Shown here: one piece after another, positions 18,392 to 27,075 of the stretch
How the letters are laid out: every line of letters starts with the position of its first letter
Position numbering within the stretch: the stretch's first letter is position 1
Source: Marinifilum breve
GTDB taxonomy: Bacteria > Bacteroidota > Bacteroidia > Bacteroidales > Marinifilaceae
Reading direction: 5' to 3'
Length of the DNA: 64,000 bases
Assembly (NCBI RefSeq): GCF_003202155.1
Contig: NZ_QFLI01000001.1
Location: 372,001 to 436,000 of the forward strand
The notes under the pieces: model-generated
Seen by the model: only the letters and a program-made list of their open reading frames with translations
Told to the model about the DNA's origin: nothing
Database searches by the model: none
Translations under genes and position numbers: made by a program

Positions 18392-21300
18392 ATGAAAAAC
18401 TTTACATTTTTTATTGTCCTACTTCTAATCTTTCAGGTAGGTTTTGCACAAAAGCGTGCTGTTAATTCCGAAGGCCTTTACAAAGGCGTTATCCGGGTAA
18501 AATTCTCAGAAACCATTCAGGCGAAAGTGGATGTATTTTCTGAAAACCTTGAAAAAGGTCACAAACTAAAAGCTCGTCCTCAGGATGGCTATGTTGTAAC
18601 CAACATGAGAGCCGTAGATAAGCTGAACGAAAAATTCACAGCTTACAAAATGAAACGTGTTTTCCGCGATGCAGGTAAACATGAAGCCAAACACCGTAAG
18701 TTTGGTTTGCACTTATGGTACGATATTGAGTTCAGTTCCGACACACCTGTCAAGCAATTGATTTCTCAGTACAATAACATTAGTGAAATATCGATGGCAC
18801 AGGCAATTCCGGAAGCTAAGCTGGTTTCGCACAGCATTACTCCCCTACCCGAATCGCCAAAAGCTAGTCCTCCAACTTTGAATACAGCTCCTAACGATCC
18901 ACGATTTACAGATCAGTGGCATTATGAGAATACTGGTCAAAATGGTGGTACTCCAGGATCTGATATCAGCTTATTGGAAGCCTGGGAAATTGAAACAGGA
19001 AATCCCAATGTAATTGTTGCCGTAGAAGATGGCGGAGTAGATTGGGATCATGAAGATCTTATTGGAAACATGTGGGTGAATCCAGGTGAAATTGCAGGCA
19101 ACGGAGTTGATGATGACAACAATGGTTACATCGACGATGTTCACGGATTTAATTTTGTTGATAACAATGGAACAATTCCTGCCGATGATCATGGAACTCA
19201 CGTAGCAGGTACGGTTGCTGCCGAAACCAATAATGGAATCGGTGTAGCTGGTGTTGCAGGTGGTGACGGAAACAACAATGGTGTTCGCATCATGTCTTGT
19301 GCTGTTTTTACCAACACTTCAAGTGGTGGATTTGCCGAAGCTCTTACTTATGCAGCCGACAATGGTGCTGTAATCTCTCAAAACAGTTGGGGATATAGTA
19401 ACAAAGGCGTTTACGATCAGGCGGTATTGGATGCTATCGATTATTTTATTGCCAATGCAGGTGGTGCCGATGAAGCAATGAATGGTGGTATCGTTATTAT
19501 CGCAGCAGGTAATGATGATGACTCGGGACTATGGTATCCGGGATGTTATGAAAGTGCATTGGCTGTAGGTGCTGTAAATTGTAAAGACGAGAAAGCATGG
19601 TACTCCAATTACGATACCTGGGTAGATATTTCGGCTCCAGGAGGAGAATTGATTTCTTCGAATACCGATCCTACTGCTGTACATTCTACGCTACCAAACA
19701 ACCAATATGGTGTAATGCAGGGTACTTCAATGGCATGTCCTCACGTATCTGGTGTTGCAGCCTTAATCGTATCAAAATACTATGGCAATATCACTCCGCA
19801 AGAGGTACGCAATAAACTGGTAAATACGGTTGATAATATCGATGCTACCATTCCTACTTTCTTAGGTAAATTGGGAAGCGGACGAATGAATGCTTATGCG
19901 GCTCTTTCTGATGGTAACCCGCCAGCAACTCCTACAGGTCTTACCTCAAGCAACGTAAAAGCTGCTTCTTTTGATTTAAGTTGGAATGCAAGTTCAGGGG
20001 CAAGTTCTTATGGCATCCAGATCAGAGAAAGCGGAGGAAGCTGGAATACTTATAGTGCATCAAGTAATTCCTACTCCTACACGGGAGCAAGTGCCGAAAC
20101 CACTTACGAATTCCAGGTTAGAGCTACCAACAGTGCAGGAAGCAGTAACTACACCGCAATAGGAAATGTTACCACTCTTGCCTTGCCTCCTAGTCCAGAT
20201 GTACCAGCAAATATCACGGTTAGCAACATTACTTCCAATTCATTTAGCTTGACTTGGGATGCTGCCAATCATGCGGCTGATTACGATGTACAGGTTCGTC
20301 CACAAGGAGGAAGCTGGACCAATTACAATACTACCAACACCAATCAGAATGTAACAGGTCTGCAAGCCTCTACGGTATATGAATATCAAGTTCGTTCGAA
20401 CAATGATGCAGGAAGCAGTGATTATTCAGCCCTAGCAAACACAACAACCTCTGATGCTCCGATTGAGTATTGTACTTCGAAAGGAAACAATTCTAGTTAC
20501 GAGTGGATTTCAGAGGTAACAATTGGAAGCTTTACCAAAACATCAGCAGCGGCAGGTTATTCCGATTTCACATCCACCACTATCGATTTGGATGCCGGAA
20601 ATCAGTACAATATCTCATTGAGCCCATCCTTCTCGGGAACCAGCTATAATGAATATTGGAAAATCTGGATTGACTACGATCAGGATGGTACTTTTAATGA
20701 CTCTGATGAATTGGCTTTTGATGCTGGATCTATGAGCAAAACTACAGTAACCGGTTCCATCACCATTCCAACTACCGCTTCGGGAACAACCAGAATGCGT
20801 GTGAGTATGAAATACAATGGAGCTCAAACGGCATGTGAAACCTTTAATTATGGAGAGGTGGAAGATTATACCGTAAACATTCAAGCGGCTTCTCAAACAC
20901 CTCCTCCTACTCCTGATGGAATAAGTGCCAGCAACATTACTACCAATTCATTCACAATCAATTGGAATGCTGTTTCCACTGCCGATTCTTACGATATCGA
21001 TATCAGAGAACAAGGTGGCAGCTGGAGTACATTTAATACTACATCAACCAGTTACGATTATACAGGTGCGAATGCATCAACTACCTACGAATACCGATTG
21101 AGATCTAAAAATAGTATTGGTTCGAGCAACTATTCAAGCACGTACAATGTAACAACAAATGCTGCCAGCTTGAACTATTGTTCTTCTAAAGGAAGCAATT
21201 CGAGCTACGAATGGATCGACTTGGTTCGCTTGGGAAGTATCGATAACAGCACTGGCAACGATGGTGGTTATGCCGATTACACAAGCATGAGTACTGATTT

Positions 21301-21892
21301 AAACCCAGGAAGTTCGCAAACCATATACATTAGTGCCGGTTTCCGAAGTTCAAGCTATACTGAATTCTGGCATGTTTGGATCGATTTCAATCAGAATGGA
21401 ACATTTGATTCCAACGAAGAAATGGTAAATGGATCCTCCAGCAGTAGTGGTACTTTATCGGGCAACTTTACAGTTCCAAGCGATGCAAAACTGGGAACAA
21501 CCCGAATGCGTGTTAGCATGAAATACAATGCAGCTGCTACTCCTTGCGAAACTTTCAGTTATGGAGAAGTGGAAGACTATACTGTAAACATTACCAATGC
21601 TTCTACATCGGTGAAGTATAATGACCTTACAATTTCTGATCCACTAGGCAACGAAGCACCAACTGATCTATTAAAGCTTAGTCCTAATCCTGCACGTGAT
21701 TACGTAAAGATCGAAACCATAAGTGCAAGTGGTAACATTAAAATTGTTAACATGAATGGAAATCTGATTAAAGTTATTCCAGTTGTGTCTAATATTACTG
21801 AAGTTAATGTAACAAATCTTGTTTCGGGTACTTACCTTATCATCCTTGAAGATGAAAGAAACAGTGAAACCAAGAAGCTGATTAAACGTTAA
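18392..21892 (+). CDS. Secreted S8 subtilase with Fn3 and GEVED domains and type IX sorting signal
   Basis: A 1166-residue protease; I start it at the ATG at 18392, which begins a clean signal peptide (MKNFTFFIVLLLIFQVGFAQ), not at 18347. A propeptide (~20-160) precedes the S8 domain, whose triad is Asp213 (EDGGVD), His267 (DDHGTHVAG) and Ser446 (GTSMACPHVSG). It is followed by three fibronectin type III repeats (starting near 510, 605 and 845) and two GEVED domains (each ending in YGEVEDYTVNI). The last ~75 residues (SPNPARDYVKI ... NLVSGTYLI ... KKLIKR) are a type A sorting domain of the type IX system, so the enzyme is exported to the cell surface or medium to degrade protein. It could expose glycoproteins for the PNGase locus. 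Confidence 0.93.
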   Translation: MKNFTFFIVLLLIFQVGFAQKRAVNSEGLYKGVIRVKFSETIQAKVDVFSENLEKGHKLKARPQDGYVVTNMRAVDKLNEKFTAYKMKRVFRDAGKHEAKHRKFGLHLWYDIEFSSDTPVKQLISQYNNISEISMAQAIPEAKLVSHSITPLPESPKASPPTLNTAPNDPRFTDQWHYENTGQNGGTPGSDISLLEAWEIETGNPNVIVAVEDGGVDWDHEDLIGNMWVNPGEIAGNGVDDDNNGYIDDVHGFNFVDNNGTIPADDHGTHVAGTVAAETNNGIGVAGVAGGDGNNNGVRIMSCAVFTNTSSGGFAEALTYAADNGAVISQNSWGYSNKGVYDQAVLDAIDYFIANAGGADEAMNGGIVIIAAGNDDDSGLWYPGCYESALAVGAVNCKDEKAWYSNYDTWVDISAPGGELISSNTDPTAVHSTLPNNQYGVMQGTSMACPHVSGVAALIVSKYYGNITPQEVRNKLVNTVDNIDATIPTFLGKLGSGRMNAYAALSDGNPPATPTGLTSSNVKAASFDLSWNASSGASSYGIQIRESGGSWNTYSASSNSYSYTGASAETTYEFQVRATNSAGSSNYTAIGNVTTLALPPSPDVPANITVSNITSNSFSLTWDAANHAADYDVQVRPQGGSWTNYNTTNTNQNVTGLQASTVYEYQVRSNNDAGSSDYSALANTTTSDAPIEYCTSKGNNSSYEWISEVTIGSFTKTSAAAGYSDFTSTTIDLDAGNQYNISLSPSFSGTSYNEYWKIWIDYDQDGTFNDSDELAFDAGSMSKTTVTGSITIPTTASGTTRMRVSMKYNGAQTACETFNYGEVEDYTVNIQAASQTPPPTPDGISASNITTNSFTINWNAVSTADSYDIDIREQGGSWSTFNTTSTSYDYTGANASTTYEYRLRSKNSIGSSNYSSTYNVTTNAASLNYCSSKGSNSSYEWIDLVRLGSIDNSTGNDGGYADYTSMSTDLNPGSSQTIYISAGFRSSSYTEFWHVWIDFNQNGTFDSNEEMVNGSSSSSGTLSGNFTVPSDAKLGTTRMRVSMKYNAAATPCETFSYGEVEDYTVNITNASTSVKYNDLTISDPLGNEAPTDLLKLSPNPARDYVKIETISASGNIKIVNMNGNLIKVIPVVSNITEVNVTNLVSGTYLIILEDERNSETKKLIKR

Positions 21893-21910
21893 TAATTAAG
21901 TAAATTCATC

Positions 21911-21949
21911 AAAAGCTGTCTCAATATTATTTTGAGGCAGCTTTTTTTT
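21911..21949 (+). terminator. Intrinsic terminator after subtilase
   Basis: AAAAGCTGTCTCAA pairs with TTGAGGCAGCTTTT (one G-U pair) around a 7-nt loop, followed by T residues. Confidence 0.88.
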
Positions 21950-22244
21950 CCGAAAGTCTTGAAAGTTTGAATCGTGAAAAGATAAAAAGCTATAAATCTA
22001 AATAATAACTACAGCTAAATAGTTCTCATCCCACATCCTAATAACAACAATATCATACAATGACTAAAAGCTTTCATTTCTGATATTGGCTCTCATTTTA
22101 TCATGAAAGTTTTTATTGCTTGTATTTTACAACAAAGCCAATAATCCATATAGAGTCCAAGTTATTCTCTATTTACTCATAAATATTTTCTCCAATTGTT
22201 TGCATAGTTCAAAAAAAAATTCAAATCTTTGTTGCCGATAACGA

Positions 22245-22405
22245 ATAAGGTATCCCGTAAAACGGATTTAATAGGGAATCATGTGAAAACCATGAGCTGA
22301 CGCGCAACTGTGATTCCAACCCAAAAGTTTGTAAGTACAAAGCCACTGTTCCAAAACGAGGAATGGGAAGGCCTTACAAATTGGAGAGCCAGGAGACCTG
22401 TCTTA
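22245..22405 (+). ncRNA. Cobalamin riboswitch (plus strand)
   Basis: The conserved core is present: AGGGAATCATGTGAAAAC, then ATGAGCTGACGCGCAACTGTGA at 22291-22313, GCCACTG at 22342, GGGAAGGCC at 22365 and the B12 box GAGAGCCAGGAGACCTG at 22384-22400. The kissing-loop partner and expression platform were not defined. It points rightwards at a 36-codon small frame (22545) and the AspT-like transporter (22883), 470 nt away. Bacteroidota B12 riboswitches normally precede btuB or other cobalamin genes; none follows here. Confidence 0.9.
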
Positions 22406-22544
22406 TTCAAAAATAGATTGATGCTTTCGCGAAATAAAGCCATAAATCAGGTCTTCACATTTGAATTGTCATATCGCACAATTCTGTACCACCTGTTTAA
22501 TGTATTCGCAAAGCAATCAGTTATAACACTTAACAATTATTGCT

Positions 22545-22655
22545 ATGCATAAATATTCAAATACTCCTCGCGAAATGGAGTTTGGTCACTACACAAGAAT
22601 AGAAGTATTCGATTCTTCAGAGCAATCGAAGCATTCATTCAAATATCAAAGGTAA
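22545..22655 (+). CDS. Candidate 36-residue small ORF behind the B12 riboswitch
   Basis: ATG at 22545 opens a 36-codon frame beginning MHKYSNTPREMEFGHYTRIE and ending in KYQR, 140 nt beyond the B12 box. Composition is hydrophilic with no membrane segment. It may be a genuine riboswitch-controlled peptide, the stub of a decayed cobalamin gene, or chance. Nothing in it is recognisable. Confidence 0.25.
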   Translation: MHKYSNTPREMEFGHYTRIEVFDSSEQSKHSFKYQR

Positions 22656-22701
22656 AATATTTGATATTGATACCTGACTAGCCCTCATAATCAATATCAG
22701 T

Positions 22702-22843
22702 GAGTGCGGCTTCTCTGTTTGGTCTTGTAATTCCTGATTGTGAACAGATGGTTATATTCATTGTAGTCTCATATCGGTTCCATCGTTCGCAATAACAATC
22801 CCAAACAATTCTGACATGTTTCTAGCCGAGGGAAGCCGCACTC
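22702..22843 (+). ncRNA. 142-nt nested-helix element of unknown class
   Basis: Three coaxial helices can be read by eye. The outer one pairs GAGTGCGGCTTC (22702-22713) with GAAGCCGCACTC (22832-22843), 12 bp perfect. The middle one pairs TGTTTGG (22716-22722) with CCAAACA (22801-22807). The inner one pairs ATTGTGAAC-A-GATGG (22737-22751) with CCATC-GTTCGCAAT (22780-22793), 14 bp with one bulged A and one G-U. It ends 39 nt before the AspT-like start codon. It may be a structured 5' leader or a small non-autonomous mobile element, as the outer arms would also serve as terminal inverted repeats. Strand is assigned from the downstream gene only. Confidence 0.5.
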
Positions 22844-22882
22844 TTAAACTTACAAACACAATTTAACACAATAAACACTGAC

Positions 22883-24550
22883 ATGAATTTGATTGAACTT
22901 TTAACAAAGCCTGGTACTGCCTCTACCATTATTATTATCTGCCTTGTTGCAGTACTGGGCATTCTGTTTGGAAAAATAAAACTACTGAGAATCAAGCTAG
23001 GAATAGCTGGAATTCTATTTTCAGGACTACTGGTAGGACACCTGGGGGCAGTAACAGATCCACACGTTCTGCACTTTATCAAGGAGTTTGGCTTGATTTT
23101 GTTTGTCTACTCCATTGGTCTTGAAGTTGGACCAAGATTTCTTCCTTCGTTGAAGAAGAACGGCTTACGTATTAACCTATTGGCATCAGGAATTGTGCTT
23201 ACTGGATTTTTAACTGCCGTAGCCATAAAATTCATTTTTAATGTACCGATTTCAGTAATCACAGGTGTTATGTGTGGTGCGGTAACCAACACTCCTGCTC
23301 TTGGTGCGGCACAACAAACCATTGGTGATATTGTCAGCAATGCCGATATAGCCGCTGCCAATACACAAACCGTTGGTATGGCCTATGCTGTTGCCTACCC
23401 TTTCGGGATTTTTGGGATCATCATTTCTATGATTCTTCTGCGTGTGATTTATAAAATCAATGTGAAAAAGGAAGAAGAGCAATATCGCAAAGAAGTTACC
23501 GGGATGGATGGTAAGCTAATAGCCATTAACATTGAAATTACCAACCAAAACCTGATTGGCAAAAGCATTGAATTCATTATTGGCAATTGCAATAAGGCTT
23601 TTGTTCCTTCGAGAATTGAAAGGAATGGAGAATTTTTAGCTGCCGATTCAGATTTCGTCATTCAACAGGGCGACAAGTTATATGGCGTTTCCACTCCAAT
23701 GAATTTTAAAAACATTGAGCTAAACCTTGGAAAAATTAATGAAACAAAGGAGCAGGAAATCTCTGGTAGATTGGGGATGAAGCAGGTAAGAATTACCAAT
23801 AAAAAACTGGCCGGACAGAGTATCAAACAAATTGGTATTTCTCGTCGATTCCCTGTAAATATCACCAGAATTTATCGTAATGGATTAGAGCTAATGCCTA
23901 CCGAAGAAGATAGCATAGAATTTGGAGATACTGTACGTATTGTAGGTGAGAAAGCTGCCTTGCCTGAAGTTGCCAACTTATTGGGTAATTCGATCAAAGA
24001 GCTTTCACACCCTAACATCCTTCCTATTTTTATGGGAATTTTGTTTGGTGTATTGATTGGTTTGGTTCCAATACAGATTCCTGGTTTGCCAGCTCCTGCC
24101 AAATTAGGATTGGCTGGTGGTCCGCTTTTAATTGCCTTAATTTTGGGGCATAAAGGAAGAATTGGCAAGATGGACTTTTACATTACACCAAGTGCAAACT
24201 TGTTTATTCGAGAATTGGGCATTGTGCTTTTCCTTGCCTGCGTTGGACTTTCATCGGGTAAATATTTCGTTGAAACCCTTTTAAACGAAGGTTACATTTG
24301 GATGCTTTATGGTATGGCCATCACTTTTGTGCCACTAATTATTTTTGCCATCATTGCCCGAATCATGAAACTAAATTACCTATCGATTTGTGGTTTGCTA
24401 TCTGGTTCAATGACCGATCCTCCAGCATTGGAGTTCGCCAACTCAATTGCTCCAGTTCAGGCTCAATCAACAGCATATGCAACGGTTTACCCATTGGTAA
24501 TGTTCTTAAGAGTGCTCTTGGCACAAGTATTGGTTCTGCTTTTTAGTTAA
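22883..24550 (+). CDS. AspT/YidE-type putative transporter with two TrkA-C domains
   Basis: A 555-residue membrane protein of the aspartate:alanine exchanger family. Two duplicated hydrophobic halves flank two central TrkA-C (RCK_C) domains at about 205-285 and 295-375. Each half holds family motifs: GLILFVYSIGLEVGP and GAVTNTPALGAAQQT in the first, and GIVLFLACVGLSSGKYF and GSMTDPPALEFANS in the second. The central domains may gate transport by binding a small ligand. The substrate is unknown: amino-acid or dicarboxylate exchange is the family expectation. It lies downstream of a cobalamin riboswitch and a novel structured leader. If riboswitch-controlled, it would be a candidate for transport linked to B12 status; that is inference. 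Confidence 0.87.
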   Translation: MNLIELLTKPGTASTIIIICLVAVLGILFGKIKLLRIKLGIAGILFSGLLVGHLGAVTDPHVLHFIKEFGLILFVYSIGLEVGPRFLPSLKKNGLRINLLASGIVLTGFLTAVAIKFIFNVPISVITGVMCGAVTNTPALGAAQQTIGDIVSNADIAAANTQTVGMAYAVAYPFGIFGIIISMILLRVIYKINVKKEEEQYRKEVTGMDGKLIAINIEITNQNLIGKSIEFIIGNCNKAFVPSRIERNGEFLAADSDFVIQQGDKLYGVSTPMNFKNIELNLGKINETKEQEISGRLGMKQVRITNKKLAGQSIKQIGISRRFPVNITRIYRNGLELMPTEEDSIEFGDTVRIVGEKAALPEVANLLGNSIKELSHPNILPIFMGILFGVLIGLVPIQIPGLPAPAKLGLAGGPLLIALILGHKGRIGKMDFYITPSANLFIRELGIVLFLACVGLSSGKYFVETLLNEGYIWMLYGMAITFVPLIIFAIIARIMKLNYLSICGLLSGSMTDPPALEFANSIAPVQAQSTAYATVYPLVMFLRVLLAQVLVLLFS

Positions 24551-24574
24551 GTTTACACGTCTATATATTAGTTG

Positions 24575-24618
24575 AAAAATCCCATTAAAGAGTTCTGCTC
24601 TGCAATGGGATTTTTTTT
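24575..24618 (+). terminator. Intrinsic terminator after AspT-like gene
   Basis: AAAAATCCCATT pairs with AATGGGATTTTT, enclosing a smaller hairpin, followed by a run of eight T residues. Confidence 0.85.
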
Positions 24619-24740
24619 GTAATCTAATGGGTGTCTTGTAACTGATAATTTTGCAAATAAACCATTACAAGCTCATAACTCTAATAAACATTACTATTGG
24701 ATTAGAAACTGAAAAGTTCATCAGGATAAAAAAGGAAAGC

Positions 24741-24774
24741 AAAGAAAAACCAGTTGAAACAAATCAACTGGTTT
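24741..24774 (-). terminator. Intrinsic terminator of the BtuG-like gene
   Basis: On the minus strand, AAACCAGTTGA / TCAACTGGTTT forms an 11-bp stem with a 6-nt loop followed by TTCTTTGCTTTCC, 64 bp after the stop at 24838. Confidence 0.75.
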
Positions 24775-24837
24775 GATGAACTTTAATAAATATAATTAAT
24801 CCCTTTCAGGAAGACTTGGGATAAAAGCCTAATGATA

Positions 24838-25986
24838 TTATTCGTTAGCTACGCACAAAGCAGAAAAGTAAAAATGTTGATAATTTAAAACCTTTTCTTG
24901 AGTGCCATCTAAACTATATACATACAATCTGTTATATTTTCCATCCTGACCCCATCCTTTTATAGCTGTAACATACAATTTATTAGAAACAGGATCTACA
25001 TATGTACCTGCGCCATAAATTTGATAATCAGAATCTATCGAAAATAAAGTTTGAGTTTGATTTGTATTTATGTGATAACAAGCAACCTGACGTGGTGCCC
25101 ATCCACCTTCTTTCACAAAATACAAGGTATTGTTCGATCTGCTATAAGTTAAACTTCCTGCGTTCCATGCCCAACCAAAACTTGGATTTACAGATACAGA
25201 CAACGGAATACGGTCTACACCCATAGTTTGAGGATTAACTTTCAGTAATTCTCGTTGAGCAGCAATCCAAAGGTTTCCATCCTTATCTTTTACCATACCT
25301 CCTGCTTTGCCTGAAAGAGGTATTGAGTACGATAATTTATTAGAGCTAATATCAACAATAAGTAATTGATTCTGTCTTAAGGCAAAAAGTTTATTCGAAG
25401 CAGTCAACATATTCCCTACTTCACTGTTACCAACGCCTTTTACTGCCTTATCAATTCTATAATTTCTTAAATCTACTCTATAAATACCGCTTCCATTAGC
25501 AGTACCTACTCCTCCAGTACTTAAGTAACCTACATTATTATTTAATGCTACAAAAGCGCGACATTGACCGGTTGGCAATTCAATTGTTCCTTCATGTTTT
25601 AAGGTTTGTGAATTGGCTATAACCACATTTCCTTTCTGAGTATTATACCCTTTAGATACAAGATATAGGTGACCGTTTTGAATACCTGCATATTGTGTAG
25701 TAACACCTAATTGCTTACCAGGATTCTCTTTCGCATAAACTTTATGCTCTATTGTATTAGATATTCCATCCCAATGGTTAATACTACCATTCTCATGTCC
25801 AAACCATCCTTCATTTACAATTAGTACACCATTAGAATATGGTCCAGAAGACTTTACTCCACTCTGACTCTCTTGTAAATCAGCATTTAATTCTGTTAAA
25901 AGCTCATCATTCTCATTGCTACAAGCAATAATAAAAGTTGACAGGGCCAAAAGCAATGCCCATGTCCATTTTCTTAAATTAATCAT
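24838..25986 (-). CDS. BtuG-like surface lipoprotein (DUF5074 beta-propeller)
   Basis: A 382-residue lipoprotein. The signal ends in TFIIAC with the lipidated Cys22, followed by SNENDEL, an acidic run of the kind that sends Bacteroidota lipoproteins to the cell surface. The mature part begins NGVLIVNEGWFGHENGSI, the typical opening of DUF5074/YncE-like propellers, and shows repeated blade strands (GNVVIANSQTL, NKLFALRQNQLLIVD, GNLWIAAQRELLKV, KLYVTAIKGWG). BtuG of Bacteroides, a propeller that binds cobalamin very tightly with BtuB, is annotated with this domain. A cobalamin riboswitch ~600 nt upstream on the same strand supports a B12-capture role. No btuB is adjacent. Confidence 0.78.
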   Translation of the reverse strand: MINLRKWTWALLLALSTFIIACSNENDELLTELNADLQESQSGVKSSGPYSNGVLIVNEGWFGHENGSINHWDGISNTIEHKVYAKENPGKQLGVTTQYAGIQNGHLYLVSKGYNTQKGNVVIANSQTLKHEGTIELPTGQCRAFVALNNNVGYLSTGGVGTANGSGIYRVDLRNYRIDKAVKGVGNSEVGNMLTASNKLFALRQNQLLIVDISSNKLSYSIPLSGKAGGMVKDKDGNLWIAAQRELLKVNPQTMGVDRIPLSVSVNPSFGWAWNAGSLTYSRSNNTLYFVKEGGWAPRQVACYHINTNQTQTLFSIDSDYQIYGAGTYVDPVSNKLYVTAIKGWGQDGKYNRLYVYSLDGTQEKVLNYQHFYFSALCVANE

Positions 25987-26358
25987 AAGTATTAGTAATT
26001 TATTAATTAAAAAATATTGGGATATAAATCATTGTATATCTATTCCCAACGGTTGTTTAAAAGCTTAAAAGAGAATACCACTCAAATTAATTTCTCAAAA
26101 TGAAATACTTAATCATCTGTTGTAGAATACAAATAGTCACATTGTATCTACTATTAGAAATGCACAATTAGAAATACTTAATTGTAAATGCACCAAAAAA
26201 TGAACATGAATTCAAATAAGAATTTAGCAGTTTATGAACCATACACTTGAGGGTATCATTCATAAATAAGGTGATATACACTAGGACACGAAAGATTTGA
26301 TTAATAGCATTTTGATTACTTCATTGTTCACCAAATCCTGTATAGTAATAATTATAAA

Positions 26359-26481
26359 CTAGCTTCCTGGAGGGAAATGAAGTTCAAGGTAGTTCATTGC
26401 AGCCGCGATAGCAGTAATATACAGCCAATAATCATGTGTATTTAGGACAAATATATTTTGTCCTGCTCCATTAAGTATCAT
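26359..26481 (-). CDS. Candidate 40-residue small membrane peptide behind the B12 riboswitch
   Basis: On the minus strand, ATG at 26481 opens a 40-codon frame to TAG at 26359, about 100 nt downstream of the B12 box. The peptide begins MILNGAGQNIFVLNTHDYW, has one hydrophobic segment (WLYITAIAAAMNYLEL) and ends HFPPGS. The residue pattern looks protein-like and it sits in the long leader before the BtuG-like gene. I do not recognise the family. It could be a small membrane protein of cobalamin uptake or a leader peptide; chance cannot be excluded. Confidence 0.45.
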   Translation of the reverse strand: MILNGAGQNIFVLNTHDYWLYITAIAAAMNYLELHFPPGS

Positions 26482-26582
26482 CTTTATTCTATTTTAATGA
26501 ATTAATGGTAGCACAGGGATACAAAAGAAAGGGTAAAACTCTTTCTTCGCTTTTCACCCGAAAGCTACGAAAACATATAATT

Positions 26583-26745
26583 CATGGCAGGTCTTCTGGC
26601 TCACCTCATTTTAAGCGATCTTCCCACCTTGTGGCAGTGATCAATAGAGAGCTTAAAATTTTATAAGGCTTACAGCTGCGGGGACAGCTCCGGAATTACA
26701 CCGGATTCCCTTTTAATCAAAACTTATTCCATAAGTTCTGAACCA
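26583..26745 (-). ncRNA. Cobalamin riboswitch (minus strand, before BtuG-like gene)
   Basis: Read on the minus strand: AAAGGGAATCCGGTGTAATTCCGG, AGCTGTCCCCGCAGCTGTAAG, CACTGCC ... GGTGGGAAG, and the B12 box GAGCCAGAAGACCTGCC at 26586-26602. All core elements of the class are present. It controls the transcript that holds the 40-codon small ORF and the BtuG-like lipoprotein, and should shut it off when cobalamin is plentiful. Confidence 0.93.
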
Positions 26746-27075
26746 TAATCTCGATGTAAATATATTAAATAATTTTAATTATAGAATGTATATTTGGATT
26801 ATTTTTTAAACATTAATAAAATTTGTCTTCACTAACTCATAACTTTTCTAATAACAGCAAACTGTATAAGAATAAAACAAGAAATTATATTATAGCACAA
26901 GGTTTGGATCATTATCGTTAATATTTATGTAGTATTGATGCTATGATTGTAACGAATTCATTTTAACAAAAATGACATTCGTTTGGGTACAGTCAAGACA
27001 ATTATATTTTCGTATAAAATACTTTTTTATATAGGACAACTGCCGTTTAATAAAACAGGCAGTTGCATATAAAAT
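26746..27075. other. AT-rich intergenic region between riboswitch and nrdG
   Basis: About 330 bp with no credible gene. It must hold the promoter of the riboswitch-led BtuG transcript. Near its right end CAACTGCC (27037-27044) pairs with GGCAGTTG (27058-27065), a hairpin just beyond the nrdG stop that may end the nrdDG transcript, although the tail on that strand is not T-rich. Confidence 0.5.

Noticed and set aside
22310-22552. 80-codon frame overlapping the plus-strand cobalamin riboswitch
   Set aside because: The nucleotide sequence is fully explained by riboswitch core motifs.
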